A stretch of 43,045 nucleotides of DNA. Source: Pokkaliibacter plantistimulans (GTDB taxonomy: Bacteria > Pseudomonadota > Gammaproteobacteria > Pseudomonadales > Balneatricaceae). Location of the stretch: the NCBI RefSeq assembly GCF_003194385.1, contig NZ_LAPT01000106.1, positions 1 to 43,045 on the forward strand, in the 5' to 3' direction. The notes below the pieces were generated by a model. That model was not told the DNA's origin. It worked only from the letters and a program-made list of their open reading frames with translations, and searched no databases. Each line of letters starts with the position of its first letter. Positions within the stretch are counted from its first letter, which is position 1. Both the position numbers and the translations under genes were made by a program. Of the stretch, positions 1 through 8,700 are shown piece by piece.

Positions 1-25
1 GGAGTAGTCCGGTAGCGATGCGTTT

Positions 26-244
26 TAACAGGTCGTTGAAAAGCTATCTGCGTTGCCGAATACCGCGTCAAAAACAGGCTCACAGCCAAAGGCTGAACGT
101 GCTTTAGCACGGCCCCGAAGGGGCGAGCGGAGCGAGTCAAATGCTCATTTAGTTCACTAAACTCCGCTTTTTCGCCTGTTTCTTGTGCCCTCGGGGTATT
201 TCCTTGTCTCGGCGGCCTCGATAACGTTTTTCAACAGCCTGTTA
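26..244. repeat. Repeat A, copy 1 (219-bp terminal-inverted-repeat element)
   Basis: An intergenic element whose ends are imperfect inverted repeats: TAACAGGTCGTTGAAAA on the left, and TAACAGGCTGTTGAAAAA when the right end is read on the other strand. A second copy in the same orientation, roughly 90% identical by eye, lies at 42760-42977. No ORF inside resembles a transposase, so it is a non-autonomous MITE-like or structured intergenic repeat. The core with TGCTCATTTAG and CACTAAACTCCGC is shared in diverged form with the repeat B elements at 30330 and 42628. Confidence 0.8.
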
Positions 245-267
245 GAAGGCAAGTGATTAAGGGGAAG

Positions 268-293
268 ACCGCACCGCCGTAATGGGGTGCGGT
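268..293 (-). terminator. Hairpin, possible terminator of the PH-like gene
   Basis: ACCGCACC at 268-275 pairs with GGTGCGGT at 286-293, giving 8 bp around a 10-nt loop. It lies 50 bp past the stop of the minus-strand gene at 345-848. The U tract is weak on either strand, so terminator function is only likely. Confidence 0.4.
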
Positions 294-344
294 TTGTCGT
301 TATCGCTACACCGGATGCAGCACGACTGAATAGCGCGGTGTGGT

Positions 345-848
345 TTAGCAGGGCTGACCGATCTGGGCAGCCAGATCCTGTGCTGCGGCCAGATGTTTCA
401 GTTCAATCTTAGTACCCCCCAGACCCACAATTTCCACATTGGCGCACTTGTTGACCGGGTAGCCCATGGCCTCCAGACGCACGCTTTCAATGCGGTTGAA
501 CTTGATATGGGCCTTGTAACTGATGGGCCAGCCGGAGTTCAGACGTACTGCATCGGCCGTCACATCCAGACTCATGTTGAATGTATAGAGCAGCTGTTTG
601 ATCAGCTTCTTCAGGGCAAGTAAGGCAGGGATGTACAGCAGCCACGGGATGATGCTGGCCCAGCTGACAAAAATAAAATCAGCGATGAAGTCCACTTTCT
701 TCAGATCAGTCAGCTGCACAATCAGCCAGTTTTCCAGCGGCGGTTGCAGGTTGGCGGCCAGTATCAGCAGGAACAGAAACAGAATGACGGGTTTGATCAG
801 ACTCAGCGGGCTAATTCGGTAGGTGGTCAAAATGGTATCCGTCTGCAT
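345..848 (-). CDS. Membrane protein with a PH-like (YdbT/DUF304-type) cytoplasmic domain
   Basis: A 167-residue protein. The ATG at 848 is chosen over the upstream TTG at 866 because AAGGA at 857-861 lies 8 nt before it. Two hydrophobic stretches, about residues 15-35 and 58-82, suggest a hairpin of two membrane helices. The remaining ~80 residues run through VTADAVRLNSGWPISYKAHI and IKFNRIESVRLE, the style of small bacterial PH-like membrane proteins, where a beta-rich domain follows the helices. These are poorly characterised and I assign no function. It stands alone, converging on nothing and transcribed away from metE. The PH-like reading rests on pattern only. Confidence 0.7.
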   Translation of the reverse strand: MQTDTILTTYRISPLSLIKPVILFLFLLILAANLQPPLENWLIVQLTDLKKVDFIADFIFVSWASIIPWLLYIPALLALKKLIKQLLYTFNMSLDVTADAVRLNSGWPISYKAHIKFNRIESVRLEAMGYPVNKCANVEIVGLGGTKIELKHLAAAQDLAAQIGQPC

Positions 849-1210
849 ATAAGCTTTCCTTAACAAAACACGCGGCCGTGGCCATAGGATTGATTGTTAT
901 TTCTTGCGGGGTTGACGCCGGGAGCCGGTGAACCAGAGCGGTGTCTGTGCCAGTGTCCGTTCTGGCGGCAGGTGCCGTGGTAGCCGTTGTCAGTCGCTCG
1001 GTAGGGCGCAACCAAGGGCATAGAATACCCGAACTCAGCCGCTTCATGATGGCAAAAAATCGAATGATTATTTAATTTGTTCAAGTTAAATCATAAAAAT
1101 ATGAGATTTACTAATTTTTTGTGGGGTCGCACACTCTGTTCATCACTTAATTAGACGCATGCTTGGCGCATATCTCCGAGTGGCGTTTCTGATCATTTGA
1201 GGACAGCAGA
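849..1210. other. Intergenic region between the PH-like gene and metE
   Basis: 362 bp of divergent upstream sequence. Positions 1064-1140 are AT-rich and probably hold the metE promoter. The metE Shine-Dalgarno GAGGA is at 1199-1203. Positions 890-1030 are GC-rich, and small minus-strand ORFs there resemble nothing known to me. I could not find a convincing MetR site or a complete cobalamin riboswitch. Confidence 0.5.
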
Positions 1211-3571
1211 ATGACTATTACCCATACCCTGGGCTTTCCACGTGTCGGTGCCCGTCGTGAACTGAAATTTGCTCAGGAAGCCTACTGGAAAGGCGAGAGC
1301 AGTCAGGAAACCTTGCTGCAGCTGGCCAGAGAGCTGCGCCAGCGTCACTGGCAGCAGCAGGCTCAGGCAGGCATCGATCTGGTGCCCGTCAATGATTTTT
1401 CCCTCTATGACCACGTACTGGATACCTCTCTGTTACTCGGTGTCATCCCCGAGCGCTTCGGTATCGCCGACGGTTATGTGGGGCTGGATGACTATTTCCG
1501 CATGGCACGAGGCCGCGCCCCCAGTGGCGAGCCGGTCGCCGCTCAGGAAATGACCAAGTGGTTCGACACCAACTACCACTATCTGGTGCCGGAGCTGGCC
1601 CCGGATCAGACCTTCTCCATCCGCAGCAGCAAGCTATTTGACGAAGTGGACGAAGCTCAGGGGCTGGGCCTCAGGGCCAAACCTGTGCTGGTTGGCCCGC
1701 TGACCTTCCTGTGGCTGTCCAAATTCCGCGGTTCGCAGGACGCGCATGATCATGCTGATTGCTGTGGCGCAGCGAATGGCTGTGGTGCTGCGCAGTTGCA
1801 GGATCTGGCGCAGGATGAAGGCAAGCTGCAACTGTTGCCTGCCCTGTTGCCCGTCTACAACCAGATTCTGGCGAAACTGGCGGCGCAGGGTGTCGAGTGG
1901 GTGCAGATTGATGAACCAATCTTGTCGCTGGAGTTGCCCCAGAGCTGGCTGGATGCCTTTACCCGCAGCTACGCCGGGCTGGAAAAGTCGGGTGTCAAAG
2001 TCCTTCTGGCCACCTATTTTGGTGAGCTGCAGAGCAATCTGGCCGTGGTGGCCAAGCTCCCTTTTGACGGTCTGCACATCGATGCGGTGCGTGGTGCCGC
2101 GGAAGTGGACGTCGTCTTTCAGGCGGTGCCTGCAGACCGGGTGATTTCGGTAGGTATCGTTGAAGGGCGCAATATCTGGCGCAATGATCTGCGTGCCAGC
2201 CTGACACTGCTTGCCCGTCTGCAAGCCCGCTATCCGCAGCAGATCTGGATCGGTTCCAGCTGCTCCCTGCTGCATGTGCCGGTCGATCTGGCACAGGAGC
2301 AAAGCCTTGATGAAGACATCACCTCCTGGCTGGCCTTTGCAGTACAGAAAGTAGGGGAGATCGCCGTATTGCGACTGGGGCTGGATAAAGGTGCCGAGGC
2401 AATTGACGCCGTACTGAGTGCGGCAGATGCTGCCCGGCACAGCCGCAAGACCTCGGCCCTGATCCACCGAGCGGACGTCAAGGCACGTCTGGCGGCCAGT
2501 AGCGAAGCGGACGCCAGTCGCCATCAGCCCTATGACGTGCGGGCCAGAGCGCAGGCCAAACGTCTGCAGCTACCGGTACTGCCAACCACCACCATTGGTT
2601 CTTTCCCGCAGACTCAGGCCATACGCAAGGCACGTCTGGCGTTTCGTAAGGGTGAGCTGAGCGAAGCGGATTACAACGCGGCGATGAAGGCAGAAATAGC
2701 CGGTTGCGTCGCCGCTCAGGAAGACTACGGCCTCGATATGCTGGTGCACGGTGAGGCCGAGCGTAACGACATGGTGGAATACTTTGCCGAGTTCCTCGAT
2801 GGCTACGCTTTTACTAGCTACGGCTGGGTGCAGTCTTATGGCTCACGCTGCGTCAAACCGCCGGTGATTTTTGGTGATATCCGCCGTCGTGTGCCCATGA
2901 CGGTGGCCTGGAGTACCTACGCACAGTCGCTGACCGATAAACCGATGAAAGGCATGCTGACCGGGCCGGTGACCATGCTGAAATGGGCCTTTGTGCGGGA
3001 TGATCAGCCGCTGTCTGAAACCTGCCTGCAGATTGCGTATGCCCTGCGCGATGAAGTGGTGGATCTGGAGAAAGCCGGTATTGCCGCGATTCAGATCGAT
3101 GAACCTGCGATCAAGGAGTGCTTGCCGCTGCGCAAGGCGGAATGGTCATCCTGTTTGCAGTGGGCCGTGCGTGCGTTTCGCATTTCTGCTTCAGGCGTGC
3201 AGGATGACACCCAGATTCACACTCACATGTGCTATTCGGAGTTCAACGACATCATTGATTCCATTGCCGCACTGGATGCTGACGTGATTACCATCGAAAC
3301 CTCACGCTCGGCGATGGAGCTGCTGGATGCCTTTGTGGACTTCCGCTATCCCAATGAAATCGGTCCGGGGGTCTATGACATTCACAGCCCCAATGTGCCC
3401 AGTGTTGAGCAGATGGTGGTGCTGATGCACAAGGCGGCAGAGCAGATTCCGGTGCAGCGTCTATGGATCAATCCAGATTGTGGCCTGAAAACCCGCGGCT
3501 GGCCTGAAGTGGAAGCCTCGCTGCGTAATATGGTCACGGCGGCCAGACAGCTGCGCACCGAGCTGGCCTGA
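1211..3571 (+). CDS. metE: Cobalamin-independent methionine synthase MetE
   Basis: 5-methyltetrahydropteroyltriglutamate-homocysteine methyltransferase, the zinc enzyme of the last step of methionine synthesis in the cytoplasm. It has 786 residues against about 753 in E. coli. The N-terminal half starts with the family pattern [15 protein letters not shown]. The C-terminal catalytic half carries zinc ligands H672, C674, E696 and C757, which correspond to H641, C643, E665 and C726 of the E. coli enzyme with a constant offset of 31. Part of that extra length is an insertion at about residues 176-201 rich in Ala, Cys and His (H179, H181, C184, C185, C191), placed where E. coli has a short loop before the LLPVY helix. 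The start is supported by GAGGA 7 nt upstream. It is monocistronic, with a terminator at 3620. Confidence 0.97.
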   Translation: MTITHTLGFPRVGARRELKFAQEAYWKGESSQETLLQLARELRQRHWQQQAQAGIDLVPVNDFSLYDHVLDTSLLLGVIPERFGIADGYVGLDDYFRMARGRAPSGEPVAAQEMTKWFDTNYHYLVPELAPDQTFSIRSSKLFDEVDEAQGLGLRAKPVLVGPLTFLWLSKFRGSQDAHDHADCCGAANGCGAAQLQDLAQDEGKLQLLPALLPVYNQILAKLAAQGVEWVQIDEPILSLELPQSWLDAFTRSYAGLEKSGVKVLLATYFGELQSNLAVVAKLPFDGLHIDAVRGAAEVDVVFQAVPADRVISVGIVEGRNIWRNDLRASLTLLARLQARYPQQIWIGSSCSLLHVPVDLAQEQSLDEDITSWLAFAVQKVGEIAVLRLGLDKGAEAIDAVLSAADAARHSRKTSALIHRADVKARLAASSEADASRHQPYDVRARAQAKRLQLPVLPTTTIGSFPQTQAIRKARLAFRKGELSEADYNAAMKAEIAGCVAAQEDYGLDMLVHGEAERNDMVEYFAEFLDGYAFTSYGWVQSYGSRCVKPPVIFGDIRRRVPMTVAWSTYAQSLTDKPMKGMLTGPVTMLKWAFVRDDQPLSETCLQIAYALRDEVVDLEKAGIAAIQIDEPAIKECLPLRKAEWSSCLQWAVRAFRISASGVQDDTQIHTHMCYSEFNDIIDSIAALDADVITIETSRSAMELLDAFVDFRYPNEIGPGVYDIHSPNVPSVEQMVVLMHKAAEQIPVQRLWINPDCGLKTRGWPEVEASLRNMVTAARQLRTELA

Positions 3572-3619
3572 GGGTGATGCGTATCTGCGCATGACGGTGT
3601 GTTAATCCGTCGCTGACTC

Positions 3620-3649
3620 AACCCCGTTGCCCACGGGCACCGGGGTTTT
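3620..3649 (+). terminator. Rho-independent terminator of metE
   Basis: AACCCCG at 3620-3626 pairs with CGGGGTT at 3641-3647, and TGCCC pairs with GGGCA inside it. The stem is followed by TTTT. It lies 48 bp past the metE stop and before the convergent gene that ends at 3679. Confidence 0.85.
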
Positions 3650-3678
3650 CCTGTTACGGGGCAACCCTGCAAACGGGG

Positions 3679-4344
3679 TTAGTGAGTGGTGGCGGGTAGC
3701 TTGAACTCAAATACCTCTTCCAGCTCACTGGTGTTCCAGGGCGTAAAGCCAAAGCGGTCTTCAAACAGCTCTTCCACGACTTTCTCGGTCAGCTGGCATT
3801 CCAGCAGCTCTTCTTCACGGTCACCCTTGTAATAGACCTTCTCGATTTCCACCTCATCCAGTTCATCTTCATCCATGACCAGATCGTCGTCAGCTTCTTC
3901 GCCGTCATAAAGCAGATAGAAAGGGCAATCCAGCCACGCCTGCTCGATTGCAGGAGGGGTGCCGGTATCAATACTGGGCGGGAAGTCGCCGCTTTCCTGC
4001 AGGCGGGCGCGGACCAGCACACCCTGATGCAGGATGGCATAGCCATAGGTGCCGCCGGATTCGAGCACGGCGAAGGCGATGATTTCCTCTGGCATATCCA
4101 GAGCGTGATAGATCTGCTGTAACTGCTCGGAGGAACTACGGAAGGTGTTTAGGCCAAGGTCCGCATTGATGATCAGCACAGTTTCGCCATCCGTCTCGAC
4201 GCGGAAGGAACCCGCATCACGGGTATCGAACTCGCTGTCGCCTGTCACGGCCACCGGCTCCATCCCGGTCAGGCGGGCAATGTAGTCAGCGGGGGTAATT
4301 TCTTTCTGCGTCTTGAACGCCAGTCCGGCAATGCTGAATCCCAT
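3679..4344 (-). CDS. Uncharacterised acidic protein
   Basis: 221 residues from the ATG at 4344; an upstream in-frame start at 4386 would add 14 residues that do not look conserved (MGCVFPSHSQQRQH). No signal peptide or membrane segment is visible. The N-terminal two thirds look like a mixed alpha/beta soluble domain; the last third is strongly acidic, with Asp/Glu runs around residues 150-175. I do not recognise the family. It converges on metE and shares no operon partner. The ribosome-binding site before 4344 is weak (GAGA), so the start is less certain than the frame. Confidence 0.75.
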   Translation of the reverse strand: MGFSIAGLAFKTQKEITPADYIARLTGMEPVAVTGDSEFDTRDAGSFRVETDGETVLIINADLGLNTFRSSSEQLQQIYHALDMPEEIIAFAVLESGGTYGYAILHQGVLVRARLQESGDFPPSIDTGTPPAIEQAWLDCPFYLLYDGEEADDDLVMDEDELDEVEIEKVYYKGDREEELLECQLTEKVVEELFEDRFGFTPWNTSELEEVFEFKLPATTH

Positions 4345-4985
4345 ATGTTGTCTCTGCTGTGAGTGAGAGGGGAAAACACAACCCAATCATCAGGTTGAGT
4401 GTGCATTCTGGCGGTTCCCTGTGGTCCAAGGCAACGCTGTCTTGCTGCTCTCTCCCGAGTGATGCAACGGTTTGCTATGGCTGCAATACGAATAACAATC
4501 GCCTGCATGAGTACGGTATTAATTGAGAAAGGTATTAGCAGTTATGAATATCAGGCTGGAATAAAAGGGTATGGAAATAATTAGCGGCATGACTATGAAT
4601 TAAAGGGTTCTAATGGATTTAAAGGACATAATTCGGCCTTTATATCCCTTCATGGATTTGCATCAGGGCAATCGTTAGAATCCGCCGCTCAAGCTTGATG
4701 TGCAGATCATGCACCTGTCCTGATCTTTTTTCAGCAAGGAGAATGCAGCCGGAAGCCACGTGTGCAGAGGCTTGGCTGAATTCCATATTCCATGAATAGT
4801 GGGAATATGTGCTGAGTATTTTTTTACCGGGATGTAAGCGCTTTATCGTGACGGCGGTGTTGCTTCTGCCATCGGCAGAATAGTCCTAGAAAAAGCACGT
4901 TATAGAACGATATAGCCATGGAGAATGGCTGCAGAAATTCTATTTCAAGGCTTCCACTATTGCCCACGATAAAAGAAACCTGCCC
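4345..4985. other. Intergenic region with hairpins upstream of the mqo remnant
   Basis: 641 bp, more AT-rich than its surroundings, with no gene I can support. It has three inverted repeats: GGATTTAAAGG at 4615-4625 with CCTTTATATCC at 4637-4647 (one mismatch); CATATTCC at 4784-4791 with GGAATATG at 4802-4809 (perfect); and TTCTGCC with GGCAGAA near 4863-4880. They may belong to the old mqo regulatory region or to the terminator of a lost gene. Confidence 0.4.
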
Positions 4986-5430
4986 ATGAGAAAGTTTGCT
5001 AAAGCGCTTCTCTGCCTGAATCTCTTTGTGACAGCTGGTCACGCGATGGCAGAAAATCAGAAAACTGACGTCCTCCTGATTGGCGGCGGCATCATGAGTG
5101 CCACCCTGGGGACTTACCTGCAGGAACTGCAGCCAGACTGGCATATTGATCTGTACGAGCGTATGGACCATGTCGCCGGAGAAAGCTCAAACGGCTGGAA
5201 TAACGCCGGTACTGGCCACTCGGCCTTCTGCGAGCTGAACTACACCCCCGAAAAAGACGATGGCACCATCGACACCAGCAAGGCGGTCAAGGTAAACGAA
5301 GCCTTTGAAATCTCCCGCCAGTTCTGGTCGTACCAGATTCGCAATCAGGTCCTCAATAATCCCCGTTCCTTTATCAACAACACACCGCACATGAGCTTTG
5401 TGTGGGGTGATGATCGCGTCGACTTCCTCA
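4986..5430 (+). pseudogene. mqo: Truncated malate:quinone oxidoreductase (5' fragment)
   Basis: The first ~148 residues match the exported Mqo type closely. There is a hydrophobic leader (residues 1-22), the FAD-binding [10 protein letters not shown] (33-42), [14 protein letters not shown] (67-80), NYTPEKDDG and [20 protein letters not shown]. Full-length Mqo is about 500-550 residues and oxidises malate to oxaloacetate with electrons passed to quinone. Here homology ends abruptly at VDFL, near 5430. The frame then reads antisense through another broken gene and stops at 5588. About 70% of the protein, including most of the catalytic domain, is missing, so this is a non-functional remnant. 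An intact mqo may exist elsewhere in the genome. Confidence 0.9.
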
Positions 5431-5743
5431 GTGGAGCAGGCGGTGGCATCGGGGTTGTCTTTCCACACTTCATCCTGTGTTTCTTTGGGGAACATGGCCA
5501 GCTGATGGTTGTGGGTGCACAGCAGGCTCCCGCCAGTGCGGCGATGCAGTCGGTAAATTCCGGCAGGGAGATTTCCAGACCGCCGTAGGCTTTGGGCAGA
5601 AAGGCGCGATGCAGGCTGACCTGTTTGAGCAGGTCAATATTCTCCTGCGGTACTTTGCGCAGCTGTTCGGTGTGCTCGGCGTTGGCGGCAATGGCAGGCA
5701 ATATCGCCTTGAGGTCTTGCAACAGCGGGTTGTGCTTTTTCAT
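5431..5743 (-). pseudogene. Truncated acyl-CoA dehydrogenase-like flavin monooxygenase (5' fragment)
   Basis: Read from 5743 on the minus strand, the first ~75 residues ([27 protein letters not shown]) match the N-terminus of the HsaA/HpaB-like group of reduced-flavin-dependent aromatic hydroxylases, which are about 390 residues long. The family continues [17 protein letters not shown], which is present but in another frame, so a small internal deletion with a frameshift lies near 5510-5525. Homology then ends at NPDATACS, around 5431-5438, exactly where the mqo fragment begins on the opposite strand. GAGAGAAG upstream of 5743 is a plausible ribosome-binding site. The family name is by pattern; the truncation is clear. 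Confidence 0.8.
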
Positions 5744-5978
5744 CGCGGGCTTCTCTCTCGTTATCGTTATTTGAGTAGGGGCCGGTGTACTGGCAGCCTC
5801 AGAACGGGTTCCGGGTCCGGCATGAAGTGCATTGTTGCCAGCGAGAGTCAGGCGGTGAATGTGCGTTCCGAAGGATCACTTGTACTTTTCAATCGCATTG
5901 AGTCAGTGGCATAGAGGCCCGCCGGCCAAAAAGGATTGCAAGGCCGGGCGTCGGTTGCCACAAGCCCTGCCATCGGGC

Positions 5979-6533
5979 TTATTGACTCCGGGTATGTTTG
6001 GCCTCCGTGGCGGGTATAACGACGGGGCGCTGGCGGGTGAGGGACAGGGCGGCCAGACACCCGAGGGCACAGCCTCCTACCATCATTGTCATCGGCAGCG
6101 GCGTTCCGTCATGCAGTGCGCTGGTGACAGAGCTGGCCAGCGCGCCCAGGCCAAACTGGGTGGCAACAGCCATGCCCGCCGCCGCGCCACCCAGCGCCTG
6201 CACGATACGCAGGGCGATCAGCTGGCCGATGCTGTCTGCCAGCAGACAGCCCACACAGGCCAGGGCATAGAGGGCAATACCGAGCAAAAGCAACGGGCGC
6301 CGACCGTATTTGTCAGACAGCGGGCCATACAGCAGCATGCCGCCAAACAGCCCCAGCAGGAAGGCACTGATGGTCAGCTGGGTCTGGCTGGCATCCGTAT
6401 GAAGATCCGTGGCAATGGCCGGTAACCCGGCCAGATACATATCAATGGAGAGTGGCCCAAAGGCCTGCAGCGCTGCCAGCAGCACAATCAGCCAGGGGCC
6501 ACGCAGCGCGGAGGGAGTGGAAGCAGGTTGCAT
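5979..6533 (-). pseudogene. MFS drug-resistance transporter (Bcr/CflA type) with an internal deletion
   Basis: 184 residues in one open frame, against about 400 for the family. Residues 1-133 are the N-terminal part of a Bcr/CflA exporter: PLSIDMYLAGLPAIA, the loop motif GPLSDKYGRRP, and ALRIVQALGGAAAGMAVA. Residues from TQFGLGALASS onward resemble the last helices of the same family, where FGLGALAS and SALHDG precede helix 12. The middle six or more helices are absent, so an in-frame deletion has fused helix 4 to about helix 11. A ribosome-binding site (AAAGGA, 9 nt before the ATG) survives and it could be expressed, but transport function is unlikely. Confidence 0.8.
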
Positions 6534-6579
6534 CGCTGTGGTCCTTTAAGCGGTAGTCAGTCTCGTTAGTCTTACTAAA

Positions 6580-6591
6580 TTAACATGTTAA
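6580..6591. promoter_or_regulatory. 12-bp palindrome upstream of the MFS remnant
   Basis: TTAACATGTTAA is a perfect palindrome in AT-rich DNA 47 bp upstream of the transporter start. It could be an operator of a MarR- or TetR-like repressor, but no such regulator gene is adjacent. Confidence 0.35.
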
Positions 6592-6601
6592 ATAAATGGC
6601 G

Positions 6602-6715
6602 AGACTAATCCCTTCGCGGATGCACGGCAAGGCCGTGTGAGCTGATCGAGTTAACTGAGGCAGTTAGCTGATGAAGTGAACTGAAGGAGTTCACTGAGAA
6701 GAAGCGGATTAGTCT
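6602..6715. mobile_element. 114-bp MITE-like element with cloverleaf potential
   Basis: Perfect 10-bp terminal inverted repeats, AGACTAATCC at 6602-6611 and GGATTAGTCT at 6706-6715, extend inward by CTTC/GAAG with one bulged base. Both sides are flanked directly by GGCG (6598-6601 and 6716-6719), a possible 4-bp target duplication. Inside are three hairpins: CACGGC/GCCGTG, TAACTG/CAGTTA and GTGAACT/AGTTCAC. It encodes no protein. It could be a non-autonomous transposon or a structured RNA; the flanking direct repeat favours the former. Confidence 0.6.
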
Positions 6716-6806
6716 GGCGGTGGATGTCGAGAGCTTGCCAAATTCCGCGCTGGCTGTACTTTGGCCTGTCAGGTAACACGATGAATCCGCTTTTGCAGGA
6801 GGACAT

Positions 6807-7208
6807 ATGCCCAGTGGACTCAATCATGTAACGCTGGCCGTCAGCGATGTGCAGCGCTCGCTGGCTTTTTACACTGAGGTGCTGGGCTGTGTGCCCAGAG
6901 TCAAATGGCAGCGGGGTGCCTATCTGCAACTGGGCGAGCTGTGGCTTTGCCTGTCGCTTGATCAGGTCTGCCCGGCGCAGGATTACACCCATTACGCCTT
7001 CAGCATTGAAGCCCACGAGCTGCCGGGAATGCGGGCGCTGTTGAAGGAGCGACAGGTGCCATTGTGGAAAGACAACCGCAGTGAAGGGGAGTCGCTGTAT
7101 TTTCTGGACCCGGATGGCCACAAACTGGAAGTGCATGTCGGCGACCTGCACAGCCGCCTTGCAGCACTGCGTGACCAGCCCTATGACGGGCTGGAGTGGT
7201 TGGACTGA
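6807..7208 (+). CDS. fosA: Fosfomycin resistance glutathione transferase FosA
   Basis: 133 residues, the usual FosA length, of the vicinal-oxygen-chelate fold. The family enzyme opens the fosfomycin epoxide with glutathione using Mn2+ and K+. Metal ligands H7, H62 and E108 are all present, as are T9, K88, the potassium-loop region NRSEGES (90-96), Y98 and R117. The runs DYTHYAF and YFLDPDGHKLE are diagnostic. The start has AGGAGG 6 nt upstream. It is a chromosomal single gene immediately after the MITE-like element; the leader region 6716-6806 must hold the promoter. Resistance activity is family knowledge and is not shown here. Confidence 0.93.
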   Translation: MPSGLNHVTLAVSDVQRSLAFYTEVLGCVPRVKWQRGAYLQLGELWLCLSLDQVCPAQDYTHYAFSIEAHELPGMRALLKERQVPLWKDNRSEGESLYFLDPDGHKLEVHVGDLHSRLAALRDQPYDGLEWLD

Positions 7209-7311
7209 TTGCTTCCCGTCAGTCACACGGCATTGAAATGACTGGCGAATGCTTGTCTATAGCATCTGAGCTTCGCTTTCCTTGTATTGTCCCACCGCGA
7301 GCACGTGATCA

Positions 7312-8328
7312 TCAGCTTGCTGGCGCAGCAGTACTTTCCCTGATCACCAGTTCCGTCCCCAGCACAATCTCCTGCTTTTTGACCTTGCCCGGCTGATTGA
7401 TCAGATCCAGTAACAGGGCAGCCGCCTGTCGGCCAATCTCCTTGCGGGGCTGGTGGATGGTGGTCAGTGCCGGATAGAAGCGGGCGGCGAACTGAATGTC
7501 GTCAAACCCTACCACCGATACCTGCTCAGGTACGCGGATGCCGTGGCGGCGCACTTCATCAATAAAACCGAAGGCCAGCTCATCGTTGGCACAGGTGATG
7601 GCGGTCGGGCGCTCGGTCTGGGCAAGCCACTGCCGGGCCGCAGCGGCACCGGCATCCATGGAGAAATCACCGCTGTATACCCAGCTGTCGGCGACCGGCA
7701 GGGCGGTATCGGCCATGGCCTGCCTGAACCCGGCCAGACGCTCCTTGGTCAGCACGTTCGCCAGCGGACCGCTGAGATGGCCGATGCGCTGATGGCCCAG
7801 TTGCAACAGATGCTGCGTGGCGCTGGCCAGTGCGGCGGCGTTATCGACACAGACGGTGGGCAGTTCCGCACCTTCGATACGCTCACTGACCACCACCACG
7901 GGGGGCAGTGCGGTATCGCTCTGTTCTCCCAGCGAGGGCAGGGTGCCATCGAGGATCAGAATGCCGTCGGCACGGTTGCTGCGCACATAGTCGTAAAGCC
8001 GGTGCTCCACATGGGGATCACAGTTGGTGTTGGCAATCAGCAGGTTGTATCCCTGCTGGCTGGCGGTTTCTTCCATGCCCGCCAGCAGTAGCGAAAAGTA
8101 AGGGTTGCCGATGTCCGGCACGGTCACCAGCAGCATCCGTGAACGATTCATGCGCAGGCTGCGAGCGGCTTCGTTCAGGGTATAGCGGGTGGCGGCGATG
8201 GCGTCGGCCACACGCTGACGGGTCTCCTCCGAGACCTTGTCGGGCTCGTTGATGGCCCGGCTGACGGTGGCGGTGGAGACACCGGCAGCACGAGCGACAT
8301 CCTGCACTGTCGCGGCTCTGTTCTTCAC
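7312..8328 (-). CDS. LacI-family transcriptional regulator of the sugar operon
   Basis: 338 residues, the normal LacI/GalR length. The N-terminal helix-turn-helix (about residues 7-26, with VSTATVSRAIN) and the hinge helix (LNEAARSLRMNRS) are followed by a periplasmic-binding-protein-like effector domain with DIGNPYFSLLLAGMEE, ADGILILDG, GHQRIGHLSGP and VPEQVSVVGFDD. It is divergent from the transporter and catabolic operon that starts at 8701. Two LacI-type operators lie in the shared intergenic region. It most likely represses that operon and is released by the transported sugar or an intermediate; the ligand cannot be read from the sequence. Positions 7209-7311 between fosA and this convergent gene hold nothing notable. 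Confidence 0.93.
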   Translation of the reverse strand: MKNRAATVQDVARAAGVSTATVSRAINEPDKVSEETRQRVADAIAATRYTLNEAARSLRMNRSRMLLVTVPDIGNPYFSLLLAGMEETASQQGYNLLIANTNCDPHVEHRLYDYVRSNRADGILILDGTLPSLGEQSDTALPPVVVVSERIEGAELPTVCVDNAAALASATQHLLQLGHQRIGHLSGPLANVLTKERLAGFRQAMADTALPVADSWVYSGDFSMDAGAAAARQWLAQTERPTAITCANDELAFGFIDEVRRHGIRVPEQVSVVGFDDIQFAARFYPALTTIHQPRKEIGRQAAALLLDLINQPGKVKKQEIVLGTELVIRESTAAPAS

Positions 8329-8427
8329 GGTTGTGCCCTCAAAATTTTTTTAGTTTTTATCTTGTTGTATCCGTTCAGTTTTTCCAGATTTTCCAAACTT
8401 CTCTGTGGTTTTGGCGCGGAACTGCGC

Positions 8428-8457
8428 TTGACAGTCAGAATGGGTGAAATCTATGGT
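8428..8457 (+). promoter_or_regulatory. Candidate sigma-70 promoter of the sugar operon
   Basis: TTGACA at 8428-8433 is a perfect -35 box. TATGGT at 8452-8457, 18 bp later, is a weak -10. The predicted start falls just before the two operators, an arrangement suited to repression by roadblock. Confidence 0.5.
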
Positions 8458-8466
8458 TGCTCCTGC

Positions 8467-8484
8467 AATGTAATCAATTACATT
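8467..8484. promoter_or_regulatory. LacI-type operator O1
   Basis: AATGTAATCAATTACATT has perfect 8-bp arms around a central CA. It matches the TGTAATCrATTACA pattern common for LacI-family sugar regulators. It lies 217 bp upstream of the binding-protein gene. Confidence 0.75.
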
Positions 8485-8500
8485 TTTATTTGAGGTGAAA

Positions 8501-8514
8501 TGTAATCGATTTCA
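8501..8514. promoter_or_regulatory. LacI-type operator O2
   Basis: TGTAATCGATTTCA is the same motif with the canonical central CG and one arm mismatch. Its centre lies 32 bp from that of O1, about three helical turns, so two dimers could bind the same face. Confidence 0.7.
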
Positions 8515-8700
8515 TAACGTTTGAAAAGGTCGATTTTTGATCAGTTCAGGCGCTGGTGAGGTAGCGCAAACACCGTTCTGGCACGTGTTTCCGGCAGGCG
8601 CACCGGGGGCTGTCAAGGTCAGGGCATCACATCACTACGGGGATTACCGATCCGGCAATAACACCACAATCTGAAGCGTACTCGTGGAGACAATAAAAAT

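Noticed and set aside
890-1030. Possible cobalamin riboswitch upstream of metE
   Set aside because: A GGGAGCCGGTGAA stretch at 919-931 recalls part of the consensus, but the rest of the core and the B12 box are not found, and the spacing does not fit.
860-1084. Small minus-strand frames of 74-78 codons between the PH-like gene and metE
   Set aside because: Two overlapping frames are equally open, neither has a clear ribosome-binding site, and the composition looks like chance.
1634-2524. A 296-codon frame antisense to metE
   Set aside because: It lies wholly within a conserved gene, has no recognisable protein pattern, and is a by-product of metE codon usage.
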